A stretch of 5,403 nt of DNA, from assembly GCA_002331255.1 (NCBI GenBank), contig DCZD01000046.1, positions 40,574-45,976 on the forward strand, written 5' to 3'. Made by a program: the position numbers and the translations under genes. Numbering within the stretch: position 1 is the first letter of the stretch; each line of letters starts with the position of its first letter. Under the pieces are notes generated by a model. That model saw only the letters and a list, made by a program, of their open reading frames with translations. It searched no databases and had not been told where the DNA came from. The DNA comes from Acidimicrobiaceae bacterium UBA2093. GTDB taxonomy: Bacteria; Actinomycetota; Acidimicrobiia; Acidimicrobiales; Ilumatobacteraceae. Positions 1-5,403 of the stretch are shown here, piece after piece.

Positions 1-2
1 TA

Positions 3-947
3 CGCCACACGTTGCCGGCCTCGTCTACGTGGCCAGGTGGCATTCCGCCGGAGGTGGCTTCAGTGGGCGATGTGCCAGCTGGAACTGCCGCAAGTGGTGA
101 AGTGACCGAAGTCGGTCAGGGTGTACGCGTTGACTTGCGGTCATCCGATCCGTTCAAGCGGTGGGAGCAAGCAAGCGTTGTGCGCGGGTCGGCTAAGGGC
201 ACGGTGTCGGCAGTGGCATACGCAGCTCTCGGTGACATCACTGCGGCACAGTTCCACTCACTCGCCGACATTCAGCGCGAGCTCGACGCTGACGTGCGCT
301 TGTCGAACAGGCAGAATGTGGTGTTCCGTGAATTGCGTGAGGACCAGTTACGCACGTTGTTCGATCGACTCGAGGCAATCGGCATGGCACGTCCAGGGGC
401 GGAACTGGCGCGTGACGTCGTGGCATGTCCGGGGGCAGACACCTGCAATATCGCGGTCACACAGTCACGTGGACTTGCCAAGGCGATTGGCGATGAGCTG
501 GAGGAATCTGGTCTCGCAGAAGTCGGTGGGGTGCGTATCAACATCTCGGGTTGCACCAATTCATGCGGTCAACACCACGCCGCAGACATCGGACTTTTTG
601 GAGCAGAGCGTCGCGCAAACGGCAAGTCGCTGCCCGGCTATCAGTTGTTGCTGGGCGGTCATGTCGGGCAAGAACAGATTCACTTCGGTCAGAAGGCACT
701 CCGTCTGCCTGCGAAGAATGCTCCGTTGGCAGTGGCTCGCGTCGTACGCAAGTTTGCCAACGAGCGTTCAGCGGGGGAGACGTTCACGACGTGGCTCGAT
801 CGTTCCGGTGGAGCAGCGATAGTCGCGAAAGACTTGCTCGACCTTGATGTCGTGCCAAAGCCAGACGACGCACCTCACTTCTACGTCGACTACGACGAGA
901 CGGGGCCGTACGTGGCTGAAGTGTCCGAGTCGGAGTGCGCAACGTGA
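3..947 (+). CDS. sirA: Assimilatory sulfite reductase (siroheme/[4Fe-4S], ferredoxin-type), C-terminal part, 5' truncated by window edge
   Basis: This enzyme reduces sulfite to sulfide with six electrons in the cytoplasm, as the last reductive step of sulfate assimilation. The frame is open at the left edge, so the TTG at 12 is probably not the real start; family members run about 550-600 residues and about 310 are visible. Counting from the TTG codon, residues about 45-125 look like the second ferredoxin-like half-domain (NIR_SIR_ferr), including RLSNRQNVVFREL. Residues about 130-275 are the second hemoprotein domain. The four cluster/siroheme ligands are present as CPGADTC (C139, C145) and CTNSC (C181, C185), giving the expected CX5C...CX3C pattern. 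The last 25 residues are acidic. Nitrite reductases share this fold and these motifs, so the sulfite assignment rests largely on cysH following with a four-base overlap. The symbol follows actinobacterial usage. Confidence 0.9.
   Translation, partial: RHTLPASSTWPGGIPPEVASVGDVPAGTAASGEVTEVGQGVRVDLRSSDPFKRWEQASVVRGSAKGTVSAVAYAALGDITAAQFHSLADIQRELDADVRLSNRQNVVFRELREDQLRTLFDRLEAIGMARPGAELARDVVACPGADTCNIAVTQSRGLAKAIGDELEESGLAEVGGVRINISGCTNSCGQHHAADIGLFGAERRANGKSLPGYQLLLGGHVGQEQIHFGQKALRLPAKNAPLAVARVVRKFANERSAGETFTTWLDRSGGAAIVAKDLLDLDVVPKPDDAPHFYVDYDETGPYVAEVSESECAT
932..935 (+). promoter_or_regulatory. Shine-Dalgarno site deciding the cysH start
   Basis: GGAG lies inside the end of the sulfite reductase gene, eight bases before the GTG at 944. 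An in-frame GTG at 935 would begin inside this motif and has no comparable site upstream. The site therefore favours 944 as the start and a four-base GTGA overlap with the preceding stop. Confidence 0.55.
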
Positions 948-1657
948 GTCATCATCCGCTTCATCTTGGCGTCGAGGAAGTGGCGTCGTTCAACCGGCAG
1001 TTGTCGGGTGAATCAGCCGAGACAGTTATCGAATGGGCGAACGACTATTTCGACCATCACATGGTGGTGACATCGAGCTTTGGCGATGCGACGCTCGCGC
1101 ACCTCGCATGGAGTGTGTCGCCGCTCATTGAAGTGGTGTTGCTTGACACCCAGTTTTTGTTCCAAGAGACCTTGGCGTTTGCTCGCGACATAGAGCATCG
1201 TTCGGGTGGCAAGTTGACCATCGTCCAGCCCGAGGGCATCAGCCCAGACGTCGAGCTCTGGAAACTTGACACCGATGCATGCTGCGCCATTCGAAAAGTT
1301 GCTCCACTCGAACGTTTGCTCGAGGGACGCCATGCGTGGATGACCGGCTTGCGACGTGATGATTCGACGACGCGAGCCACGACACAGGTGATCGAGCTTG
1401 ACCCATTTCGTGATGTCATCAAGATCAACCCGATTGCCGCATGGACCGATGCAGATGTCGCCAGTTACAAGTTGCGGCACGGGTTGCCTGACAATCCGCT
1501 CACCTCACAGGGATACGCGTCAATTGGGTGCTGGCCATGCACACGCCCCGTTGAGCCAGGCGCCGATCCGCGTTCTGGTCGATGGGCCGGTCAAGACAAA
1601 ACTGAGTGTGGGCTACATGAGCCGCGCGTCAGTCGGGTGTCGGTGACGACGCGTTAG
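944..1657 (+). CDS. cysH: Adenylylsulfate (APS) reductase, thioredoxin-dependent, CysH family
   Basis: This enzyme reduces activated sulfate (APS) to sulfite and AMP with thioredoxin as electron donor, feeding the sulfite reductase encoded just upstream. The product is 237 aa from GTG 944, a normal length for bacterial CysH. A nucleotide-binding loop SSFGD lies near residues 44-48. The LLDTQFLFQET segment (about 66-76) and TGLRRDDS (about 134-141) match the family. The four [4Fe-4S] ligands are visible as the CC pair (C113-C114) and CWPC (C196, C199); this pattern marks APS reductases rather than cluster-less PAPS reductases. The catalytic cysteine is in the C-terminal KTECGLH motif (C222). 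The GTGA overlap with sirA implies translational coupling in one operon. The start at 935 (three residues longer) is the alternative. Some cluster-bearing enzymes also accept PAPS, so substrate choice is inferred. Confidence 0.93.
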   Translation: MSHHPLHLGVEEVASFNRQLSGESAETVIEWANDYFDHHMVVTSSFGDATLAHLAWSVSPLIEVVLLDTQFLFQETLAFARDIEHRSGGKLTIVQPEGISPDVELWKLDTDACCAIRKVAPLERLLEGRHAWMTGLRRDDSTTRATTQVIELDPFRDVIKINPIAAWTDADVASYKLRHGLPDNPLTSQGYASIGCWPCTRPVEPGADPRSGRWAGQDKTECGLHEPRVSRVSVTTR

Positions 1658-2733
1658 TGGTTGTGCGAGCCACAGATGTCGACTCGCTTTGAATCATCAA
1701 CAGCAGCTTGTCCTTCTGCAAGTCCTTCGACTGCAGCAAACGGTCCGCAGGGATGGGGCACGATCCACACGTGCACCATGGGCTTTTTCACGAGACCAGC
1801 GATTGAGCCACGTGCGCAAACACCATTTTCATCAGTGACGCCCGTTACTTGGGGACGGCCACCCTGTATGGACCAACAGAGATCGGTGTGTACGTGCCAT
1901 TGGAAGAGTGGTCCGGCAAAGTCCGTCAACTCCTTGGCGTCTAGCTCGGGTTCTCCTTCAGCCATGTACATCGCTGATACGAGAATTTTCTTGTCGCCGT
2001 AGACCTTGTAGACAATCGACTCTGGTTTGCTCGCGTCGAGCACGTTCCCATCGTCGAAGTACCGGAAGTTCACAAAGTGCTCATAACCAGTCTCTTCATC
2101 ACCGATTGATCGCCAACCTTCAGATTCGGCCACGTTGTAATCAGCCCATCGCACCAGTTCTTGCTGTGTGTCGAGTATCAATTGACCGGCACGATCTTCT
2201 TGCTCGGCAGAAACCCCTGGCACATCGGAGATGTCGATACCAATGCTCGGGAAGTAGGGGCGCGGCCACGAACTCTCGGAGCCGGAATGTTGGTGGCTGG
2301 CAGTGGCATAAACCGCCGGCACTGCCAGGAGCACCGCCACCACAGGTGCTAACGAACTTGTCAGTCCGATGCGTTCGACCTTGACACGCGGTATCGATGC
2401 GACAAGTGCGAGTAGTGCGAGAAGTGCACACAACGCGTCGGCGGTCTGTATTGACTCTGATGTGTCGAATCCGTCGATAAACCCGATACCTGTCGTGCGA
2501 GTGGCGAGCCACCCGACAATCGCTATGACGTTGACAGAAGTGACAACTCGTCGCCATTCAGTGGATGGTGCGGCCAGAAGGGCGAGCCCACCAATGCATT
2601 GACCAGCAGCCAGAACAGCCATGGACAGTGCAGCGCTCTTGTGCTCTACATGAGTCCCTGCGGCAATCGCATGAACGAAGCCAGCGGCAAGAGAGAACAC
2701 ACCTGCACCACGGGCGTCACTTAACCGGCTCAT
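1654..2733 (-). CDS. Five-helix membrane protein with conserved His/Cys-rich extracytoplasmic domain, function unknown
   Basis: The product is 359 aa, ATG at 2733, with a short GGTGA site four bases upstream. Residues about 10-27, 33-55, 66-82, 98-114 and 125-144 are hydrophobic and look like five membrane helices. After a short His/Ser linker (HQHSGSES) comes a soluble C-terminal domain of about 200 residues, probably outside the membrane. It contains RSIGDEETGYEHFVN, WHVHTDLCW (H280, H282, C286), C306, HVWIVPHPCGPFAAVEG (H321, H327, C329) and the tail CGSHNH. I recognise this as resembling a conserved, uncharacterised domain seen in actinobacterial membrane proteins; I know no assigned function. 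The clustered His and Cys residues suggest metal binding, which is inference. It follows the SRPBCC gene by 43 bases on the same strand, so it is probably the last gene of that operon. Its TAA overlaps the cysH TAG by four bases tail-to-tail. Confidence 0.85.
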   Translation of the reverse strand: MSRLSDARGAGVFSLAAGFVHAIAAGTHVEHKSAALSMAVLAAGQCIGGLALLAAPSTEWRRVVTSVNVIAIVGWLATRTTGIGFIDGFDTSESIQTADALCALLALLALVASIPRVKVERIGLTSSLAPVVAVLLAVPAVYATASHQHSGSESSWPRPYFPSIGIDISDVPGVSAEQEDRAGQLILDTQQELVRWADYNVAESEGWRSIGDEETGYEHFVNFRYFDDGNVLDASKPESIVYKVYGDKKILVSAMYMAEGEPELDAKELTDFAGPLFQWHVHTDLCWSIQGGRPQVTGVTDENGVCARGSIAGLVKKPMVHVWIVPHPCGPFAAVEGLAEGQAAVDDSKRVDICGSHNH

Positions 2734-2776
2734 AGAATCACCATACTTCTCATCAAACTGCGCCTACTTGTTGGGC

Positions 2777-3310
2777 TTACTTGATGCGCTGCGCGAGGTT
2801 AAGCAATTGCCGTCGCAACATAATGCCGTCGCCCGGGCCCAAGAACAAACGCTCGATGATGTGCCCAGCGGGCACGTCGATGCGTGCTCGCACTCGAGAC
2901 ACGAGGCGTGTGCCACGTGAGTCATCGTGAAGTTCATAGGCAAGCGTGAACACAACTTTTCGTGCGCGGGTCGAACCGTCGCCGAGAGCTAGAACAAGTG
3001 CTCGTGGAGAGTCGACGACCATGGCAGTGAATGATGCGGGACCTCCGGGAACTTTGTCTCCGTTGGAGAGCGTTTGCCACTTGGGGTTGATGGATCTCGC
3101 GCTACGCCGACCAAGGTTGTCGACGAAGTCGTAGCTATACCAACCGCCGCGACCAAAGCCCATTTGACGTAGCCATGGGAAGACGTCAGATGGAGGTGCA
3201 TCGAGCGTGATTGCTCGCGTGGCGATGAGGCGTGCAGACGGGCAGATGTCGTCACCTGTCATCGAACGAGCCACCTCCGATGGTGTCGCACCCCAGTGTT
3301 CGAGAATCAT
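2777..3310 (-). CDS. SRPBCC-fold (START/Bet v1-like, polyketide cyclase-like) protein
   Basis: The product is 177 aa and predicted to be cytoplasmic. ATRAITLDAPPSDVFPWLRQMG (residues 30-51, taken in two parts: ATRAITLDAPP, then SDVFPWLRQMG) is the typical first strand and helix of SRPBCC proteins. GRGGWYSYDFVDNLGR (53-68) matches a common subfamily. The rest alternates strands, including FTLAYEL and GTRLVSRVRARI, before a C-terminal amphipathic helix with RRQLLNLAQRIK. The fold makes a hydrophobic ligand cavity; the ligand here is unknown. I chose the ATG at 3310 because it makes an ATGA overlap with the stop of the upstream gene and because related proteins, as I recall them, begin near this WGAT segment. 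An in-frame GTG at 3370 would add 20 residues but lies deep inside the upstream gene. No strong ribosome site precedes 3310, which fits coupled translation. Confidence 0.85.
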   Translation of the reverse strand: MILEHWGATPSEVARSMTGDDICPSARLIATRAITLDAPPSDVFPWLRQMGFGRGGWYSYDFVDNLGRRSARSINPKWQTLSNGDKVPGGPASFTAMVVDSPRALVLALGDGSTRARKVVFTLAYELHDDSRGTRLVSRVRARIDVPAGHIIERLFLGPGDGIMLRRQLLNLAQRIK

Positions 3311-3807
3311 GACGAAGCAGATGCTGATGAAACGTCGCGCGGACGGGGCCACACAATCGCGAGAATCCACACAGCACTCATGCCCCGAACGGTCCAGGCG
3401 AGGGTCCGCACGAGGTTCGCAGTCATGAGCCGTTCATGAATCGCAGAATCAAACCCGTCCATGAGGTCGCCGTGTGCAGGTGCCGACCAGACACCACTGA
3501 TGATGAGGACGACGGCCATGGCAGCTGCGCCGATGAAGACCGGCATACGCAGCTCACGTCGGCCGCCCATGAACGAGAGCCAAAGAAGTGCGAGCAATGT
3601 GATTCCTTCAGTCAGCCAAGGGACAAAGAGCAACTTTCCGATGCGGTCGACATGCGCTGACTGAAATGCAACGTAGGTCGCCTCGCCGACGTCAGCGAAC
3701 AGGGGATAGTGAACGACGTGAATGGTCCAGATGAGCCCGACCATGAACCATGTCGCAATGACATGAGCCATCACGATGACACGCTCTTGTGACGATGAAA
3801 ACGACAT
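3307..3807 (-). CDS. Small four-helix integral membrane protein, uncharacterised conserved family
   Basis: The product is 166 aa. Four hydrophobic stretches at residues about 10-32, 57-80, 88-107 and 136-154 predict four membrane helices. Conserved-looking motifs are IHVVHYPLFADVG (29-41) at the end of helix 1, AHVDR (51-55), and PAHGDLMDGFD followed by H124 and NLVRTLAWTVRG (110-142). I recognise the general pattern (HYPLF near helix 1, a Gly/His loop before helix 4 and RTxAWT) from uncharacterised bacterial membrane proteins of about 160 aa. No biochemical role is known to me. The start at 3807 is supported by AGGG at 3815-3818 on the minus strand, seven bases upstream. It is the first gene of the minus-strand set, sharing ATGA with the SRPBCC gene, so the two products are probably made in step. 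Confidence 0.85.
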   Translation of the reverse strand: MSFSSSQERVIVMAHVIATWFMVGLIWTIHVVHYPLFADVGEATYVAFQSAHVDRIGKLLFVPWLTEGITLLALLWLSFMGGRRELRMPVFIGAAAMAVVLIISGVWSAPAHGDLMDGFDSAIHERLMTANLVRTLAWTVRGMSAVWILAIVWPRPRDVSSASASS

Positions 3808-3877
3808 GTCGAGACCCTAAACCGGGTGTCTTCTAACTGCCAGACCAAGGCTGGAACTCGGCCGCCAGACTCGCCGA

Positions 3878-3889
3878 ACGTGCACACGT
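3878..3889. repeat. Short inverted repeat in the divergent region, possible operator
   Basis: ACGTG-CA-CACGT is a perfect dyad with five-base arms and a two-base centre, roughly midway between the two divergent starts. The location would suit a shared regulator. Arms this short occur often by chance, and no second copy is visible in the gap. Confidence 0.2.
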
Positions 3890-3921
3890 GACGAAACTCA
3901 GGGTCGCCAGCAGCAAGCGCC

Positions 3922-3950
3922 TTGTACGGATTGCAAGTTTGTACCAGTAT
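3922..3950 (+). promoter_or_regulatory. Candidate promoter for a leaderless RCC1-protein transcript
   Basis: TTGTAC (3922-3927) and CAGTAT (3945-3950) are separated by 17 bases, and the A of the ATG at 3957 lies seven bases past the -10-like element. That matches the geometry of leaderless actinobacterial transcripts. It also fits the lack of a good ribosome site before 3957. Both hexamers are poor matches to consensus. TATTTA at 3948-3953 is an alternative -10 with worse spacing. Confidence 0.28.
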
Positions 3951-3956
3951 TTAGTC

Positions 3957-4052
3957 ATGGTTCGCTCTCGTCGTCTCCCACTTGCGTCCGCACTCACGGT
4001 GGCTCTCACCGTGGTCACAGCGGCATCACATTCACCATTGTCAGCCGACGCA
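3957..4052 (+). other. Predicted Sec signal peptide of the RCC1 protein
   Basis: Residues 1-32 have a basic n-region (R3, R5, R6), an Ala/Leu/Val/Thr-rich core (about 8-23) and a small-residue end with ADA at 30-32. This sends the protein across the membrane. The exact cleavage point is uncertain; TAA at 21-23 is another option. I see no lipobox cysteine. Confidence 0.7.
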
Positions 4053-5403
4053 GGCGATACCGGAGCGAGCCAGCGTGCAGTGGCTGCGACTCTTTCGGTT
4101 GGCTCGAGTCACGCCTGTTATGTCGCTAACGGACTTCTGTATTGCTGGGGATCCAACTCTCAGGGACAACTTGGTCGGGACCCGAACGATCTCGGTGACC
4201 CAGTAACGCGTTCAGCCGTTCCGCTCGTGGTTCCCGGCCTGACGAACGTGACAGCAGTTGCAGCCGGTGGGAATTACACGTGCGTGTTGAAGTCAGACAC
4301 GACAGTGCACTGTTTCGGCGAGAGTGGACCTTGGATTGGAAACAGCTCGTCTGGAATCACGTACCAGCCGATCCAAGTGACGACCGGAGCAGCTTCAGTC
4401 ACTGCGGGTGCGCGGCACACTTGTGCAGCGATGACCGTGGGGTCTGTGTACTGCTGGGGAAGTGGGTGGAACGGTGAGCTTGGAAATGGGGGCACCGGAA
4501 TATCCAGTGATCCTGTACAGGCGCTTAGTACGTCAGATCCCGCACTCGCAGTCTCTGCCGGAAATGCCCATACGTGCGCGGTGGTCCAATCTGGGCGCGT
4601 GAAGTGCTGGGGTTCGAACACTTCGGGGCAAACAGGTCAGGGCTCGGCCGGAAGCAACGTTCTCACACCTGCTGACGTCATTGTGATGTCAACCTCAAGC
4701 CCCCTTGAAGGTGCAGTCTCAGTATCTGCAGGCTTCGCGCATTCATGTGCAGTGACGCTCTCTGGTGGAGCGTATTGCTGGGGTGGCGACATGTACAAAG
4801 AACTTGGCACGGCAGACACGACTAGTGGATCGAATCCGAGGGCCTTTCCTGTGCGAGCGTCATCCGGTTCGAATGTCGCCATCACCAATGCAGCAGGCAT
4901 CTCCGCAGGTACGTATTTCACGTGCTTGTTGCGTACCACTGGCGCCGTCGCATGTTTTGGTGACAACACCAGAGGTCAAGTCGGTAATGGCGATACAGGA
5001 ACTAGCGCTAACCAAGGGCCTGAGACAGTCGCATCAGTTGCATCAGCCCAAGTGGTGACTACAGGAAGTGACTCGACATGTGCTGCGTCGTCGTCAACCA
5101 TTTGGTGTTGGGGAAACAGCAGTGCTGGTCGACTCGGAAACGGCACGACTGCAACGTCAAATGTCGCGACTGCTACCTCTACTCTTCCGTTCCTCAGCCA
5201 GACCATCACGTTTGGCACCCTCACCGACGATTCATTCACAGCTGCATCGCGAACACTGTCGGCGAATTCATCATCGGGAGGTCCTGTCACGTTCACGTCC
5301 TCGACGTCGTCGGTTTGCACCGTGTCGGGAACAACAGTGACCTATGTGGCACCAGGAACGTGCTCTATTGCGGCATCACGAGGTGTTTATGGAATGTTCT
5401 CAG
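3957..5403 (+). CDS. Secreted RCC1-repeat beta-propeller protein with Ig-like domain, 3' truncated by window edge
   Basis: I translated this frame by hand: 482 codons from ATG 3957 with no stop before the right edge. Residues 1-32 form a signal peptide (RSRR, hydrophobic 8-23, possible cleavage after ADA at 30-32). Residues about 46-396 hold seven RCC1-type units, each reading roughly [ST]xGxxx[TS]C, 8-9 residues, C[WF]G, then xxxGxLGNG. Seven units equal one full beta-propeller. From residue 415, QTITF...LSANSS...VCTVSG...GTCSIAAS matches bacterial MBG/Ig-like repeats common in large surface proteins. All 16 cysteines form eight spaced pairs. Eukaryotic RCC1 is a Ran exchange factor, but a secreted bacterial copy would not do that; binding or adhesion at the cell surface is inferred. 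ATG 3957 lacks a clear ribosome site; a TTG at 3939 with a weak GGA upstream is the alternative start. The product probably continues with more Ig-like repeats or an anchor. Confidence 0.92.
   Translation, partial: MVRSRRLPLASALTVALTVVTAASHSPLSADAGDTGASQRAVAATLSVGSSHACYVANGLLYCWGSNSQGQLGRDPNDLGDPVTRSAVPLVVPGLTNVTAVAAGGNYTCVLKSDTTVHCFGESGPWIGNSSSGITYQPIQVTTGAASVTAGARHTCAAMTVGSVYCWGSGWNGELGNGGTGISSDPVQALSTSDPALAVSAGNAHTCAVVQSGRVKCWGSNTSGQTGQGSAGSNVLTPADVIVMSTSSPLEGAVSVSAGFAHSCAVTLSGGAYCWGGDMYKELGTADTTSGSNPRAFPVRASSGSNVAITNAAGISAGTYFTCLLRTTGAVACFGDNTRGQVGNGDTGTSANQGPETVASVASAQVVTTGSDSTCAASSSTIWCWGNSSAGRLGNGTTATSNVATATSTLPFLSQTITFGTLTDDSFTAASRTLSANSSSGGPVTFTSSTSSVCTVSGTTVTYVAPGTCSIAASRGVYGMFS
4092..5144 (+). 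repeat. Seven RCC1-type protein repeats (one beta-propeller)
   Basis: Unit cores begin near 4092, 4257, 4401, 4551, 4722, 4899 and 5058. Paired cysteines by residue are 54/63, 109/119, 156/166, 207/217, 264/274, 323/333 and 375/384. Units 1, 3, 4, 5 and 7 end the pair with CWG; units 2 and 6 have CFG instead. First-cysteine spacing is 47-59 residues, normal for RCC1 blades. In DNA the CWG motif shows as recurring tgctgggg, with a silent tgttgggg in unit 7. Otherwise the units are diverged, so they are old protein repeats rather than recent tandem DNA duplication. Confidence 0.9.
5199..5403 (+). other. Start of a bacterial Ig-like (MBG-type) domain, truncated
   Basis: Residues 415-482 of the RCC1 protein begin with QTITFGTL and contain LSANSSSGGPVTFTSSTSS, VCTVSG and GTCSIAAS. 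This strand pattern with a C454/C469 pair is typical of repeats that form stalks in large secreted bacterial proteins. The domain starts about 19 residues after the last propeller unit and is cut at the window edge. Confidence 0.75.

Larger units (their letters stand above)
3808..3956. promoter_or_regulatory. Divergent intergenic region between the minus-strand operon and the RCC1 gene
   Basis: These 149 bases separate two genes transcribed outward and must hold promoters for both unless transcription enters from elsewhere. On the minus strand I see the AGGG ribosome site for the 3807 start but no convincing -35/-10 pair. On the plus strand there is a weak candidate promoter abutting the 3957 start. 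No rho-independent terminator is visible. Confidence 0.5.

Noticed and set aside
12..14. TTG at 12 as the true start of the sulfite reductase.
   Set aside because: The frame stays open to the window edge, and the first hemoprotein half expected in this family is missing, so the gene almost certainly begins upstream.
1013..1480. A 155-codon antisense frame across cysH.
   Set aside because: cysH is unambiguous by its iron-sulfur cysteines and ECGLH motif. The antisense frame has no recognisable domain or ribosome site support.
2734..2776. Internal promoter or small RNA between the SRPBCC gene and the five-helix membrane gene.
   Set aside because: Only 43 bases are available and I found no -35/-10 pair of reasonable spacing; a short GGTGA ribosome site is sufficient to explain the gap.
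3840..3854. CCAG...CTGG hairpin-like sequence as a terminator.
   Set aside because: It has only four base pairs, a seven-base loop and no T-run, and it lies upstream of both divergent genes, where a terminator is not expected.
3833..3958. A minus-strand frame of about 41 codons from ATG 3958 with a hydrophobic, signal-like segment (RRLLLATLSFVTCA).
   Set aside because: It lies antisense in the divergent gap, its start codon overlaps the RCC1 ATG and it has only a weak GAG upstream. I recognise no family. It could be a small peptide, but nothing beyond an open frame supports it.
4274..5320. Three consecutive antisense open frames (4274-4621, 4637-4969, 4976-5320) in one minus-strand frame, with recurring PQQY-like motifs.
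   Set aside because: The motifs are the reverse complement of the repeated YCWG codons in the RCC1 units. The sense strand has a signal peptide, clear domain matches and conserved cysteine pairs, so the antisense frames are shadows.

Overview
The window (roughly 55-60% GC by eye) looks like chromosomal DNA of a Gram-positive, high-GC bacterium, most likely an actinobacterium. The grounds are three: the sir-cysH pairing with a [4Fe-4S]-type APS reductase, a five-helix membrane protein of a type I associate with actinobacteria, and a secreted RCC1/Ig-like protein of the kind found in aquatic Acidimicrobiia-like lineages. The lineage assignment is inference; there is no rRNA or other phylogenetic marker here.

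Layout: (1) Positions 3-947 (+) hold the C-terminal part of a siroheme/[4Fe-4S] sulfite reductase that enters from the left edge. (2) Positions 944-1657 (+) hold cysH, an adenylylsulfate reductase, overlapping sir by four bases. Together they carry out the two reductive steps of sulfate assimilation: APS to sulfite, then sulfite to sulfide. (3) On the minus strand, a compact three-gene set reads from 3807 down to 1654: a small four-helix membrane protein, an SRPBCC-fold protein coupled to it by an ATGA overlap, and, after a 43-base gap, a five-helix membrane protein with a conserved His/Cys-rich extracytoplasmic domain. Its stop codon overlaps the cysH stop tail-to-tail. (4) Positions 3808-3956 are a 149-base divergent intergenic region. 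(5) From 3957 to the right edge (+) runs a long open frame with no stop inside the window. It encodes a secreted protein with a signal peptide, exactly seven RCC1-type repeats (a predicted seven-bladed beta-propeller) and the start of a bacterial Ig-like domain.

The last gene is the most notable content. All sixteen of its cysteines fall into eight regularly spaced pairs, one pair per propeller blade and one in the Ig-like domain. This suggests an extracellular, disulfide-stapled propeller fused to a surface stalk. The minus-strand set is a possible envelope-associated module of unknown function. I saw no mobile element, CRISPR array, tRNA or rRNA. No gap between genes exceeds 150 bases.
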